From Verrucomicrobiota bacterium (lineage in GTDB: Bacteria; Chlamydiota; Chlamydiia; Chlamydiales; Rhabdochlamydiaceae), in assembly GCA_018239665.1 (NCBI GenBank), contig JAFEGV010000011.1, positions 1 to 50,406 of the forward strand: 50,406 bases of DNA. Direction: 5' to 3'. Of the stretch, positions 31,895 to 41,206 are shown piece by piece (position 1 is the first letter of the stretch; each line of letters opens with the position of its first letter). The notes beneath the pieces were generated by a model that was not told where the DNA came from, searched no databases, and was given only the letters and a program-made list of their open reading frames with translations. A program made the translations under genes and the position numbers.

Positions 31895-32880
31895 GCTTTT
31901 TGCTTCAATGCATATTCGAACGCCATCCGGTTCACTTCGGAGATCTCTTCTAATGAGAGCCCTCCAAAGCGGTGCGCACGGAACAGCTCATCCGATAATG
32001 TGACGGAGAACAGAAGAGGATCGTCTGTGCAGAATACGACAGGATGGCCGAGGCGCAGCATGGCAATTCCTGGATGCTCCTCTAAATCATCGATCATTTG
32101 CACAAGCACGCTGCTGGTCAGGCAGACTTCCAAGGGGATCTTGTTGTTCAGGATCCACTCTTTTGCTTGGGGCATGAGATGGACGCCATGTCCAATCCTC
32201 TGAGGCTGCAACGTTTCCAGCAAGAACAACTGGTCTTTCTCTCTTGGGTCTTCTCCGATATGCACGATAAATGGCAGGCCGGCATTCTTAGCCCGCACAA
32301 GCTCTTCGCGAATTGTCAGGACATCGCCGACTGTAGAATCGCCGGAAAGATCGATCCCGGCCACTCCCCTGCTTTGGTACTTGATGGCAAGATCGATTGT
32401 CTTGCGAGCGCTCTCCAAGGAAGAGTTCCTCTGCAAGCTTAAAAGCACTTTCGCTGTGAAGCGATTGGATTTTTCCGCTTCGATCCCTGCTAAGACGGCC
32501 TGCAAATAAGCTTCAGCGCCATGCCCTAAGTCTTTGAGCCCGGTACGGATCTCGACATAGACAACATTGTCTCCTTTCAACTCGCGGCAAAGGGCCTCGA
32601 CTCCCCTCTGGACTTTTATTTCAGTGTCCACGAGTTGGCGGACGACCTCAAATACCGTGAAGACCTCGCTGTAAGCGACCCGATTGGCAACAGATGATAA
32701 AGCATGCTCGAGCTTTTCTTTTTGTTCTTCTGTGGCAAGGGAAAAAAGATAGCTTTTGGGATAAGCACCCCCTAAATGCAGGTGGAGATCTGCCTTTGGC
32801 AAGTCGTGAAAAAAAGGGTCCGCATGGGCCGTTAAAAAACTTTGCAACAGCATCATCCAACCTAAAATCGCTTGTTTCAT
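31891..32880 (-). CDS. add: Adenosine deaminase-like protein with export signal
   Basis: A 329-residue member of the adenosine/AMP deaminase family. It has KADLHLHLGG with two zinc-binding His (33 and 35), GIDLSGDS, IVHIGED with a conserved His and catalytic Glu, RIGHGVHL and FCTDDPLLF with the final metal-binding Asp pair. It should convert adenosine to inosine. The first 20 residues (MKQAILGWMMLLQSFLTAHA) form a signal peptide, and AAGGAAG five bases before the ATG supports translation of it. Most bacterial Add is cytosolic. An exported-type Apt lies upstream at 26755, so extracytoplasmic purine conversion is possible. Confidence 0.88.
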   Translation of the reverse strand: MKQAILGWMMLLQSFLTAHADPFFHDLPKADLHLHLGGAYPKSYLFSLATEEQKEKLEHALSSVANRVAYSEVFTVFEVVRQLVDTEIKVQRGVEALCRELKGDNVVYVEIRTGLKDLGHGAEAYLQAVLAGIEAEKSNRFTAKVLLSLQRNSSLESARKTIDLAIKYQSRGVAGIDLSGDSTVGDVLTIREELVRAKNAGLPFIVHIGEDPREKDQLFLLETLQPQRIGHGVHLMPQAKEWILNNKIPLEVCLTSSVLVQMIDDLEEHPGIAMLRLGHPVVFCTDDPLLFSVTLSDELFRAHRFGGLSLEEISEVNRMAFEYALKQKA

Positions 32881-32901
32881 CTGCTTCCTTTCAACAGCGT
32901 T

Positions 32902-34041
32902 TCAAAAGTCAATTTGCGCAGAGAATGAGACCCCTTGATACGCCAAATCGCCGGGGTTGTTAATGAACGAGCCATTTGCAGAAGTGGTGTTCTCCACCAA
33001 ATTGGTGTTGTATTGGAGCTGATTTTGCTGCGTGTAGAGATGGTATTCATAGGCTCCCTTCAACGATAGGCGCCAACGCTCATTGTGGAACGGATGGGAC
33101 CATTTCAAACCGAGCTGAATATCGTAGGCGCCGCGTGCACACCGAAAGCTCTTCTCGTAATGATAGGCGCGAGCGGGATTGAATGTTTGCTTTTGATCGA
33201 TATCAAAGAAACCCCACAAGATCGAGTAATCGGCCAGAGAAAAAATGGACCAGTCTTCGCCGAGCATCCAATTAGCCTCAATCCCCGCTAAAAACCCAAA
33301 GCCCCAAAAGTCCCAATCGATTTTATGTTTTGATTCGATAGAAGAGAGCACAGGATAGTTTGCGTGGACCGAATGATCGATCCACGTCGACCTCAGTCCG
33401 CCGATCGGCCTTAATGTCAAATGACGGCTGACTCCAAACTCTTTGCCAAGCTGCAGGTCGATCTGGTTTAAGTGAATTTTCCACTTTCCGGAAACCTGGG
33501 TGATGATCTCCGTCATGGTATTTTGATAGCCGATCCCTTGGTTAATATCGACAATGTGGTTCGGATCAGCGCTCCGGTTTACCGTTTTGGAGCCGCGATT
33601 GCTGATCCTTGTCCAATAGAGGCTTAAGTCCCACTTGCCATGAGGGATCAGATAACCAGCGGAAAGGCGAAACCCTCCATTCCAATCAAAATTGGCATGA
33701 TTGACATGAAAGTGGAGGCTCTGAGGAGTAGGATTGAAGCTTATAAGGGCATTGTTGATCCCCTCTTCCGCCGCCTTCCAATAGAGCCCTTCTCCTTGGA
33801 CCCACACGTTATAGCCCTTAGACACTGAGGGGCGGGCAGCCGGGTTGTAGCCTGCAAGTTCATTATGAGATAATGTGCTGGAGATGGCTCGCTCTTCTTC
33901 AAATTCAGATTGGGCTATCCAAGCACTGTCACTATTCATCTCGTAGGAATCAAATCCATTCGCATGATCGCACATACCCTGGTCTAATGCAAATAAAAGA
34001 GATGAAAACAAAAGTGGGGATAGTAGAGGGGTGAGTTTCAT
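32902..34041 (-). CDS. Lpg1974/MOMP-like porin, third of tandem array
   Basis: About 379 residues with a signal peptide (MKLTPLLSPLLFSSLLFALD). Family blocks: YNVWVQGEGLYWKAAEEGIN, FDWNGGFRLSAGYL, QLGKEFGVSRHLTLRPIGGL, RSTWIDH, WGFGFLAGIEANWML and LSLKGAYEYHLYTQQNQLQY, ending GVSFSAQIDF. It is the last of three porin genes on the same strand, close to the second at 34054. Between them are only a dozen bases, so they are likely co-transcribed. A Met at 34053 is also possible; I prefer 34041, where the signal peptide starts. Confidence 0.85.
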   Translation of the reverse strand: MKLTPLLSPLLFSSLLFALDQGMCDHANGFDSYEMNSDSAWIAQSEFEEERAISSTLSHNELAGYNPAARPSVSKGYNVWVQGEGLYWKAAEEGINNALISFNPTPQSLHFHVNHANFDWNGGFRLSAGYLIPHGKWDLSLYWTRISNRGSKTVNRSADPNHIVDINQGIGYQNTMTEIITQVSGKWKIHLNQIDLQLGKEFGVSRHLTLRPIGGLRSTWIDHSVHANYPVLSSIESKHKIDWDFWGFGFLAGIEANWMLGEDWSIFSLADYSILWGFFDIDQKQTFNPARAYHYEKSFRCARGAYDIQLGLKWSHPFHNERWRLSLKGAYEYHLYTQQNQLQYNTNLVENTTSANGSFINNPGDLAYQGVSFSAQIDF

Positions 34042-34053
34042 TGTTTTTCTCAT

Positions 34054-35211
34054 TTAAAAATCCATTTGTCCGCTTAAGAACAAACCCTGATAGGCCAAAT
34101 CGCCATCAACAGGGTTTAGAGTATTTTGAAAGCCGCTATTTCCCACCGGAAGGGGGAGCTGGTTCTGATTCGGATACAAATGGTATTCGTAGCCGGCGCG
34201 AAACGTCAGGGCTAAGCGGTCTTTGTGAAAACTGTGAGACCAGCAGACCCCTGCTTGCAGATCAGCAACGGCGCGCCCCGCATGAAAACCATCGTCGATA
34301 GAAAAGAGGGGGGTATTGTTCACCTTTCCTTTTACAGAAATATCAAAGTTGCCATACAAGAGCGCAAGGTCGCCGTTTGCAAAAATATGCCAGCTGTTAG
34401 AAAGCATCCATTTCGTATCCAGTCCTCCAAAAAATCCAAAGCCCCAGAAATCATTTTTCATTTTAGAAACTGTGGAGCCGGTTGTCGTATGGAATGTGCT
34501 TGTCAATTGCTGATCGATCCAAGCGGAGCGAAGTCCTGCATGAGGCCGTAAGGTCAGATGACGGCCTACAAAAAACTCCCTGCCTAAAGAAAGATCGAGC
34601 TGGTCGAGGTTTGCTTTCCAATGGCCATGGGCAGAGTTAGTGATCCCTACATCATTTAGAAAAGAAATGACCCACCAATTGATAAAAATTTCTTCTGGGT
34701 AATTGATCGAAACGTTGCTATGGGACGAGGTATGAAAGCGGGTCCAATAAAAGGCTAGATCCCATCTGTCTCGAGGGATGGTATAACCCATACCTAATCG
34801 AAATCCCCACTCCCAATCAAAATCAACTGTGCGGACATCCCTGTTTCTACTTCCCCCTAAATCATTTCCGGAATAGGCATAGAAGAGGTTATCCTCAGAG
34901 GCCCTCCAAAAAAGGGCATCGCCTCGCACCCATAGGTTCCAGCCGTTTTGAGCTGTCGGCCTGTTTGGTGAATTAAACACCAAATGGTCTTGGCCGAGCG
35001 CTTCCGTTTTCGGTTGAGAACCATTCATTTCCGCAGAGTCGGCAATCAAGCTTTCATAACGATTGCCGCCATCGTCGAATTCATCCCACGAAGCTTCGCT
35101 TGGCTTATAGTCCACTAAATCTGTAGAAGCGCCGGATAACAGCGGCGGCGGCGCAAAGAGAAAACTCGCGGACAGATAGACTGTTACAATCGCGCATTGT
35201 TGTTTGAGCAT
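34054..35211 (-). CDS. Lpg1974/MOMP-like porin, second of tandem array
   Basis: About 385 residues, with signal peptide MLKQQCAIVTVYLSASFLFA. Family blocks: WNLWVRGDALFWRASEDNLF, VDFDWEWGFRLGMGYTIPRD, LDLSLGREFFVGRHLTLRPH, AGLRSAWIDQQ, WGFGFFGGLDTKWML and LTFRAGYEYHLYPNQNQL, ending GLFLSGQMDF. The open frame starts at 35232 inside the preceding gene; AGGATGAG seven bases before the ATG at 35211 makes that the start. It is closest in sequence to the first gene of the array at 35222, indicating recent duplication. Confidence 0.87.
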   Translation of the reverse strand: MLKQQCAIVTVYLSASFLFAPPPLLSGASTDLVDYKPSEASWDEFDDGGNRYESLIADSAEMNGSQPKTEALGQDHLVFNSPNRPTAQNGWNLWVRGDALFWRASEDNLFYAYSGNDLGGSRNRDVRTVDFDWEWGFRLGMGYTIPRDRWDLAFYWTRFHTSSHSNVSINYPEEIFINWWVISFLNDVGITNSAHGHWKANLDQLDLSLGREFFVGRHLTLRPHAGLRSAWIDQQLTSTFHTTTGSTVSKMKNDFWGFGFFGGLDTKWMLSNSWHIFANGDLALLYGNFDISVKGKVNNTPLFSIDDGFHAGRAVADLQAGVCWSHSFHKDRLALTFRAGYEYHLYPNQNQLPLPVGNSGFQNTLNPVDGDLAYQGLFLSGQMDF

Positions 35212-35221
35212 GTTTCTCATC

Positions 35222-36316
35222 CTAAAAATCAAATTGTCCAGAAATCATCACACCTTGAAAGGCCAGGTTCCCTTTGATCTCGCTGAAGTTCTCGAAGTTA
35301 TCGGCGCCATTTGAAATCAGATATTGGTTCTGATTGAAGTAAACATGGTATTCATATCCTGCGCGGAAAGTAAGTCCGAGGCGCTCTTTATAAAAGAGAA
35401 AACGATATTTGAGTCCCGCGGCAATGTCCAAAGCTCCCTTCCCGCTGTCAAAATCTTTCTTCTCTTTCCAACCAATGCCGTTCGAACGCTTTCCACTTTG
35501 CGAAATATCGAAATCCCCGAACAACAGGGCATAATCGGTCTCTCCGAAAAGGCTCCAGTGTTTAGAAAAGAGCCAGTCTGCAGCCATGCCCAGCATAAGT
35601 CCGATCCCCCAAAACCGATTGTGCAAGTTCGCCTTGACCGAAAGCGAGGGGGTCGAGCTGATATAATCGAGATGGAGCTTCTGATCGATCCATGCCGATC
35701 TTAAACCGAAGCTAGGACGCAAGGTGAAATACTTCCCCACAAAATAGCTGCGGCCCAAGCCAATGTCGAGCTGGTTGAAATGCAGATGCCAGCGCGCTTT
35801 GGAAGTTTCGAGAAAAAGGATCGGTTGGTTGATTGCAGATGCTCCCCAAACAGGAGATGGTATATGGTTGTTTCCTTTAGCATGGACTGTAGAATCTGCA
35901 TCGGTTGTGTAGCGGGTCCAATAGAGGGCGAGGTCCCAGCCGTCATAAGGTGGCAGGTAGCCTACTCCCAACCGGAAACCGGGGTCCCATTCAAAATCGA
36001 CTTGATTGAATCCGCGATCGGGAGTGTTCAAGTTGGAACTGATGACATAGCAGTTTAAAAGATTGTCCTCTGCAGCCTGCCAGATCAGCAGATCTCCCCT
36101 TAGCCAGAAATTATAGCCTTTTTGCACGGTCGGCGCGGTCTGCTTATTATAGAACAGCTCCTTTGAGGAAGCGTCCTTTTTGCAATGAGAATCATTCTGA
36201 TCATTTTGAGAGACGAGGAGCTCATCTTCAAAAAAAGGACCATCCCACTCCTCATCTGCACAAACAAAATGGGAAGCTAGGAGAAACGGCAAGGAGAAAA
36301 CAGCCAAGTAGCGCAT
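35222..36316 (-). CDS. Lpg1974/MOMP-like porin, first of tandem array
   Basis: 364 residues, with signal peptide MRYLAVFSLPFLLASHFVCA. Family blocks: YNFWLRGDLLIWQAAEDNLL, VDFEWDPGFRLGVGYLPPYD, LDIGLGRSYFVGKYFTLRPS, FGLRSAWIDQK, WGIGLMLGMAADWLF and LTFRAGYEYHVYFNQNQYL, ending GVMISGQFDF. GGGAG eight bases before the ATG supports the start. It is the first gene of a three-porin array transcribed towards 32902 and lies just downstream of cyoE in the same direction, with 65 bases between. MOMP-like proteins dominate the surface of environmental chlamydiae. Confidence 0.87.
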   Translation of the reverse strand: MRYLAVFSLPFLLASHFVCADEEWDGPFFEDELLVSQNDQNDSHCKKDASSKELFYNKQTAPTVQKGYNFWLRGDLLIWQAAEDNLLNCYVISSNLNTPDRGFNQVDFEWDPGFRLGVGYLPPYDGWDLALYWTRYTTDADSTVHAKGNNHIPSPVWGASAINQPILFLETSKARWHLHFNQLDIGLGRSYFVGKYFTLRPSFGLRSAWIDQKLHLDYISSTPSLSVKANLHNRFWGIGLMLGMAADWLFSKHWSLFGETDYALLFGDFDISQSGKRSNGIGWKEKKDFDSGKGALDIAAGLKYRFLFYKERLGLTFRAGYEYHVYFNQNQYLISNGADNFENFSEIKGNLAFQGVMISGQFDF

Positions 36317-36381
36317 TAACTCGACTCCCTGTAAAAAGTTATGTAACCATATACTAGGGGGCGAAGATAAAATGCAATTTT

Positions 36382-37266
36382 TTAATGGCCGAGACTAAAT
36401 GGAATGGAAACAAATTGCGCCATGATGATCAGCAAGGAAAAGACGAACATTTTGCGCGCCCAACGGGTATCGTTAGAACTTTTGAAGCCTTGCAGCCCAA
36501 GCAGGAGCCAAGCGGCGCCGAGCAGCAGCACAATGAAAAAGTAGGCATTGCCCGTATAGTCAAACAGGGGCAGCAAGCTCGAAGTGGCGATGAAACCGAT
36601 GATGTACAGGACCATCTGCAGTTTTGTTTGGACCATCCCCTTTTGAACGGGAAGAACGGGGATCCCCGCTTTGACATAATCTTCCATCCTGTAAATTGCG
36701 ATCGCGAAAAAATGGGGCATCTGCCACATGACGATGATCGCGAAGAGGATCCATGCCGGCGCATCAAGCTTGTTGCTGACAGCGCAATAACCGACCACCG
36801 GAGGAACTGCGCCTGCAATGCTGCCGATCAATGTGCCATGGACCGATCGGTATTTGGAAAAACTATATAAAACGACGTAGACTAAGAACCCGAATAAGGC
36901 AACGCTTAAAGTCCGCAGATTGGTGAACATCCCCAGAACAGTAGCGCCGAGCGCGCCAATGGCCACGGCAAAAATTAAGGCATTTTTCCCTGAAATGTCT
37001 CCGCGCGCAAGAGCGCGGTTTTTTGTCCGTGACATTTTCAAGTCCGCTTCCCGGTCGATGTAATTGTTAAAAGCGCATGCGGAGCCGATCACAAAACTCA
37101 AACCCACCATCGTTGCCAGAAAGAGCAAAAAATCGATATGCCCTTTGGACGCGAGCGCAAATCCGCCGGCAGTCGTGATCACATTGCCAAGGATAATGCC
37201 GGGCTTTGTCAGCAAGCAATACGACTTGGCCGTATACGAGTAGGAAGGGATCGAAATTTTTTCCAT
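36382..37266 (-). CDS. cyoE: Protoheme IX farnesyltransferase
   Basis: A 294-residue UbiA-type prenyltransferase with about nine membrane helices. LTKPGIILGNVITTAGGFAL at the start and NNYIDREADLKMSRTKNRAL carrying the NxxxDxxxD motif identify CyoE/CtaB. A second polar loop includes YSFSKYRSVHGTLIGSIAG. It farnesylates heme b to heme o for the bo3 oxidase. It is the last gene of cyoABCDE, 16 bases after cyoD. Confidence 0.95.
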   Translation of the reverse strand: MEKISIPSYSYTAKSYCLLTKPGIILGNVITTAGGFALASKGHIDFLLFLATMVGLSFVIGSACAFNNYIDREADLKMSRTKNRALARGDISGKNALIFAVAIGALGATVLGMFTNLRTLSVALFGFLVYVVLYSFSKYRSVHGTLIGSIAGAVPPVVGYCAVSNKLDAPAWILFAIIVMWQMPHFFAIAIYRMEDYVKAGIPVLPVQKGMVQTKLQMVLYIIGFIATSSLLPLFDYTGNAYFFIVLLLGAAWLLLGLQGFKSSNDTRWARKMFVFSLLIIMAQFVSIPFSLGH

Positions 37267-37282
37267 TTTTTACCTATGTCGG

Positions 37283-37606
37283 TTACATCTTGGGCATTAA
37301 GTTATAGTTGAGGTTGTCCATGATCCATACAGATCCGCCAACGATGATGATGATCACGGCCACAGTAAAGAGAAAGGTGATCGTGTTCCAGCGCGGCTTT
37401 GACTCTAGTCCCAGATGCATGTTGAACACAAGCTGCAGGACAGCTTGGGCGATCGCTAAACCGTATAGAGTGAAGATTAGCTCTCCATCTCCGAGGTGTT
37501 TGTGCACCACAATTCGATAAGCAGCAAATGTCAAGAGCAACGATAAGACAAATCCCAAAAACTGGGGCTTGTAGCTGAGGTTCCAACCATGATGCGGGTC
37601 AATCAT
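37283..37606 (-). CDS. cyoD: Cytochrome bo3 quinol oxidase subunit IV
   Basis: 107 residues with three membrane helices, as in CyoD: LGFVLSLLLTFAAYRIVVHK, LYGLAIAQAVLQLVFNMHLG and a third, LFTVAVIIIIVGGSVWIMDN, followed by LNYNLMP. The start is the ATG at 37606, two bases after the cyoC stop, with GGGGAT before it; the open frame nine codons longer overlaps cyoC. Subunit IV helps assemble the oxidase. Confidence 0.92.
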   Translation of the reverse strand: MIDPHHGWNLSYKPQFLGFVLSLLLTFAAYRIVVHKHLGDGELIFTLYGLAIAQAVLQLVFNMHLGLESKPRWNTITFLFTVAVIIIIVGGSVWIMDNLNYNLMPKM

Positions 37607-37607
37607 A

Positions 37608-38216
37608 CTACTTATCCCCCAACAAATAGACAAACGTGAATATAAAAATCCAAATGATGCTTAAGAACTGCCAAAACATCCTCAGACAGGTCAGCCTTCT
37701 GATCTCAACGCCATTTATTCCATTGAAGCAAACAGGTATCAATAAGACTAAAATCCACAAAAGCCCAAAGACCACATGGATCATAAAAGTCCCAAGAAGG
37801 GTAAAATAGGCAGATAAAAAACCGCTTCTTTGCCAGCCATTGCCGCTTGCGAACAGTTTTTGAAACTCTTCAAACTGCATTACCATAAAAAGAAGCCCTA
37901 ATAGGAATGTGGCCCCAAAAAAACACAATGTTCGCAACTTATGGCGCCGATGAGCAGAAGCTCCGGCCAAACCAGCAGTAAGGCTGCATAGAATGAGGAC
38001 TAAAGTCCTGTCCAGGGCATCTCGAAGATCAAACAGCTCATGCGCTGCAGGCCCGCCAAATGTTCCATGGCGCAGGACGGCATAAGATGCAAAAAGGGTC
38101 CCAAAAAGGACGAAGTCTGTCAGCAGATAGATCCAAAAGCCCAACACTGTTTTAGAATAGACGCCATGGTGACTATCTGGAAATCTTTCATGTTCTACGG
38201 TAATAGGCTTGTTCAT
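37608..38216 (-). CDS. cyoC: Cytochrome bo3 quinol oxidase subunit III
   Basis: 202 residues with five membrane helices, typical of Cyo[21 protein letters not shown] marks the first helix, [20 protein letters not shown] follows it, and [20 protein letters not shown] lies later. It starts with an ATGA overlap with the end of cyoB (four bases), a sign of translational coupling. Confidence 0.94.
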   Translation of the reverse strand: MNKPITVEHERFPDSHHGVYSKTVLGFWIYLLTDFVLFGTLFASYAVLRHGTFGGPAAHELFDLRDALDRTLVLILCSLTAGLAGASAHRRHKLRTLCFFGATFLLGLLFMVMQFEEFQKLFASGNGWQRSGFLSAYFTLLGTFMIHVVFGLLWILVLLIPVCFNGINGVEIRRLTCLRMFWQFLSIIWIFIFTFVYLLGDK

Positions 38217-40180
38217 GCGCGTTGCTTCCCTTCAATTTTCTCAATTTCTTCAACGGTCACTGTATATTCCGGATGTTTGTCCGATAAGTGGATAATGGCG
38301 CATACAATAATCCCGATAGCGCTTAATGCAGCCAGCCAGAACATCCACCAAATCAACCCGAATCCCAATAAGAAGCTAAAGACTCCCATGTAAAATCCCA
38401 TGGAGGAATTTTTCGGCATATGGAACTCGTGGAACTTACCCTTAACTTTCGTTCCGCCTTTGGAATGTTTCATGACCCAAAACCCATCCCGGTCATGCAC
38501 TTCAGGCTCTATGGCAAAGTTGTAATAGGGAGGAGGAGAGGAAGTCAGCCATTCAAGAGTTCTTCCATTCCATGGATCGCCGGTCTTATCGCGGTTTTGG
38601 TTTCGATCTCGAACGCTGACGACAAATTGAAGCACTTGAAAACCAACGCCGATAAGGATGATCACCGCGCCGATTGCGGCAACGATGAACAAAGGCTGCC
38701 ATTCAGGCACGTTGTAATAGTTCAAGCGGCGGGTCGTCCCCATAAATCCAAGGAGGTATAACGGCATGAAGGCAACTAGAAAGCCGATCTGCCAGAACCA
38801 AAATGCATACTTTCCCCACTTTTCATTTAGCGTAAATCCCGTAAATTTTGGAAACCAGTAGGAATAGCCGGCCATAAACCCAAACACCACCCCTCCGATA
38901 ATCACGTTGTGGAAGTGAGCGATCAGAAATAAGCTGTTATGGATCTGAAAATCGGCAGCGGGGATCGACATGAGGACTCCAGTCATTCCCCCAATAGTAA
39001 ATGTTGCGATGAAACCTACGGCCCAGTACATGGGCGTCTTAAACTGGATCCTTCCCCTAAACATGGTAAAAAGCCAGTTGAAGACCTTCACGCCGGTCGG
39101 AATTGCGATGATCATCGTCATGATCCCGAAGAACGCATTGACGTTCGCTCCTGCTCCCATTGTAAAAAAGTGGTGGAGCCAAACGATGAAGGAGAGAAAG
39201 GTAATCGCCACAATGGCCCATACCATCGAAGGATAGCCGAATAGCTTTTTCCTGGAAAACACGGGGATGACTTCTGAAAATATCCCGAAGGCAGGAAGAA
39301 CTAAGATGTACACTTCAGGGTGGCCCCAAGCCCAGAACAAATTGATGTACATCATCGGATTGCCGCCAAAATCAGGCGTAAAGATCTTAGTATCGAGAAG
39401 GCGGTCGGTCGAAAGCATGGCAACGTTTGCAGTCAGGATCGGAAATGCAAACACCACAAGGCTCATCGTCGCAAGGGTCGCCCACACAAAAACAGGCATC
39501 CGCATCAACGTCATCCCAGGGCAGCGCATCTTTAATATCGTGACCAAAAAGTTGATCCCCGAGAGCAAACTTCCTGCTCCCGAGATCTGAACGCTCCAAA
39601 GCCAATAATCGACCCCGACGCCAGGGTTATACTTGATCCCCGATAGCGGAGGATAGGCGGTCCAGCCCGTTCCTGCATATTCTCCAATGACCAGAGAGAC
39701 CATGATGAACATCGCGCCGAACGTGAACAGCCAAAAACTCAAATTGTTGAGGAATGGGAAGGCCACATCCCTTGCGCCAATTTGCAACGGCAATACCAGG
39801 TTGATTAGCCCGAACATCAAGCCCATGCCGACAAAAAAGATCATCGTCACGCCGTGCGCAGTGGCCAGCTGCTGAAAGTGGGCAGCTCCCAAATATCCCA
39901 TCGAGTCCCCGACGGCAACGGCTTGCTGCGCACGCATCATGCCCGCATCGACCAATCCTTTTGCCAACATCACAAATGAAACAATGATGTACATTAGCCC
40001 GATCTTTTTATGGTCGACCGATGTGATCCACTCGGACCATAGCCACTTCCATCGCTTGGTATAGGTCAACAACGCTGCAAACGCGATCGCTCCGACGACC
40101 ATAGAGAGACCCGCCATGACTTCGATCCAATCGTGAATAAAGGCTTCGATCGTCAATCTTCCAAAGATACTTTCAAGCAT
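38213..40180 (-). CDS. cyoB: Cytochrome bo3 quinol oxidase subunit I
   Basis: 655 residues with 14-15 membrane helices. The heme-copper oxidase motifs are clear: [20 protein letters not shown] with a heme-ligand His, [15 protein letters not shown] with the His-Tyr crosslinked copper ligand, WLHHFFTMG with two copper His ligands, and [13 protein letters not shown] with the heme o3 and heme b His. [14 protein letters not shown] is a typical loop. Subunit I reduces oxygen to water with electrons from ubiquinol and pumps protons. It lies ten bases downstream of cyoA. Confidence 0.97.
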   Translation of the reverse strand: MLESIFGRLTIEAFIHDWIEVMAGLSMVVGAIAFAALLTYTKRWKWLWSEWITSVDHKKIGLMYIIVSFVMLAKGLVDAGMMRAQQAVAVGDSMGYLGAAHFQQLATAHGVTMIFFVGMGLMFGLINLVLPLQIGARDVAFPFLNNLSFWLFTFGAMFIMVSLVIGEYAGTGWTAYPPLSGIKYNPGVGVDYWLWSVQISGAGSLLSGINFLVTILKMRCPGMTLMRMPVFVWATLATMSLVVFAFPILTANVAMLSTDRLLDTKIFTPDFGGNPMMYINLFWAWGHPEVYILVLPAFGIFSEVIPVFSRKKLFGYPSMVWAIVAITFLSFIVWLHHFFTMGAGANVNAFFGIMTMIIAIPTGVKVFNWLFTMFRGRIQFKTPMYWAVGFIATFTIGGMTGVLMSIPAADFQIHNSLFLIAHFHNVIIGGVVFGFMAGYSYWFPKFTGFTLNEKWGKYAFWFWQIGFLVAFMPLYLLGFMGTTRRLNYYNVPEWQPLFIVAAIGAVIILIGVGFQVLQFVVSVRDRNQNRDKTGDPWNGRTLEWLTSSPPPYYNFAIEPEVHDRDGFWVMKHSKGGTKVKGKFHEFHMPKNSSMGFYMGVFSFLLGFGLIWWMFWLAALSAIGIIVCAIIHLSDKHPEYTVTVEEIEKIEGKQRA

Positions 40181-40190
40181 ATCCTATCCT

Positions 40191-41060
40191 CTATTGATGC
40201 GCTGGTTCCATGTACTTCATCAAGATCCAATCAAACAATCCCTGCTGGTCCAGTACAAAATACTCCACAGGATGATAAGAGGTTGGTTTGACGAGTTGCT
40301 CATAGGTCTCTATTGTCAAATGCTTGGGTGATTGCTTGACCGATGCCACCCACTGGTTGAATTCCTCAACCGAACTTGATTTCGCCGTAAAAAACATCCC
40401 GGCAAATCCCTCTCCGCTAATATTTGCCGAAACTCCTCGAAAAGTCCCCTCTTCGTTGGCGATCAAATGCAATTTAGAGCGCATTGCCGGCATGGCATAG
40501 ATCTGTCCGCCAAGTTGAGGAATCCAAAACGCGTTCATCGGCGCATCGGCAGTGATCTCGAAATTGATCGGAGTTTTTTCCGGAAACTGGACGAAGTTGA
40601 CTGTTGCAATCCCCTGCTCCGGATAGATAAAGAGCCATTTCCAATCTAAAGCGACAACTTGCACCTCGATCGGTTTCACATCCGAATCGAGCGGCTTGAA
40701 CGGATTAAGGCTGTGGCTCGATTCCCAAGTCAGAACTGCCAGGATCACAACGATCACGATAGGAACGCCCCACCAGCAGCACTCGGCGATGTGGTTGTGT
40801 TCCCAATCGGGCTCATGAGCCGACTTTTCGTTGCCTTCCCGATACTTCCATGCAAAAACCCAGGTAAGGATTAATACAGGGACCACAACGATGAGCATGA
40901 GCAACGAGGAAGTGATGATGAGATCGCTCTCTTCGCTGCCTATCATCCCTTTGGGCTCGAGAACGGCGATGTTGTTGTTTTGAATGTAGATTGTCGTTAT
41001 AGCCGCAATCCCAAGTAACAACAGAATTAAAATAGCGATTTTGAATTGCTTCTTGATCAT
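40191..41060 (-). CDS. cyoA: Cytochrome bo3 quinol oxidase subunit II
   Basis: 289 residues: two membrane helices (about 8-26 and 50-72, with a third hydrophobic run at 96-112) and a periplasmic cupredoxin domain. VVALDWKWLFIYPEQGIATV, INFEITADAPMNAFWIPQLG and ISGEGFAGMFFTAKSSS are typical of CyoA. The Cys and His ligands of the CuA centre are missing, as expected for a quinol rather than cytochrome c oxidase. It is the first gene of cyoABCDE. The family is often lipid-modified, but no lipobox Cys is seen here. Confidence 0.95.
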   Translation of the reverse strand: MIKKQFKIAILILLLLGIAAITTIYIQNNNIAVLEPKGMIGSEESDLIITSSLLMLIVVVPVLILTWVFAWKYREGNEKSAHEPDWEHNHIAECCWWGVPIVIVVILAVLTWESSHSLNPFKPLDSDVKPIEVQVVALDWKWLFIYPEQGIATVNFVQFPEKTPINFEITADAPMNAFWIPQLGGQIYAMPAMRSKLHLIANEEGTFRGVSANISGEGFAGMFFTAKSSSVEEFNQWVASVKQSPKHLTIETYEQLVKPTSYHPVEYFVLDQQGLFDWILMKYMEPAHQ

Positions 41061-41163
41061 TTCATGAACTCTACTAGCTAAGGCGTTTTGGTGGCCATTA
41101 ACTGCGTATATAAAAATTCATTGAAATAGTCTAGAACAAAAAAGGAAAGAAGAGGTCTCTATC

Positions 41164-41206
41164 AGGAAATTGCAAAAATTCCACAACGGAAACTTTGCAA
41201 TTTCCT
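41164..41206 (-). terminator. Hairpin terminator after the glutaminase-like gene
   Basis: A perfect 13-bp stem (aggaaattgcaaa / tttgcaatttcct) with a 17-base loop begins directly after the stop codon of the gene at 41207-42532. It precedes the cyoA promoter region. There is no clear T-run after it. Confidence 0.6.

Noticed and set aside
41061..41163. A sigma-70 promoter directly before cyoA
   Set aside because: TATATA-like sequences are present, but no -35 match at proper spacing could be found by eye.
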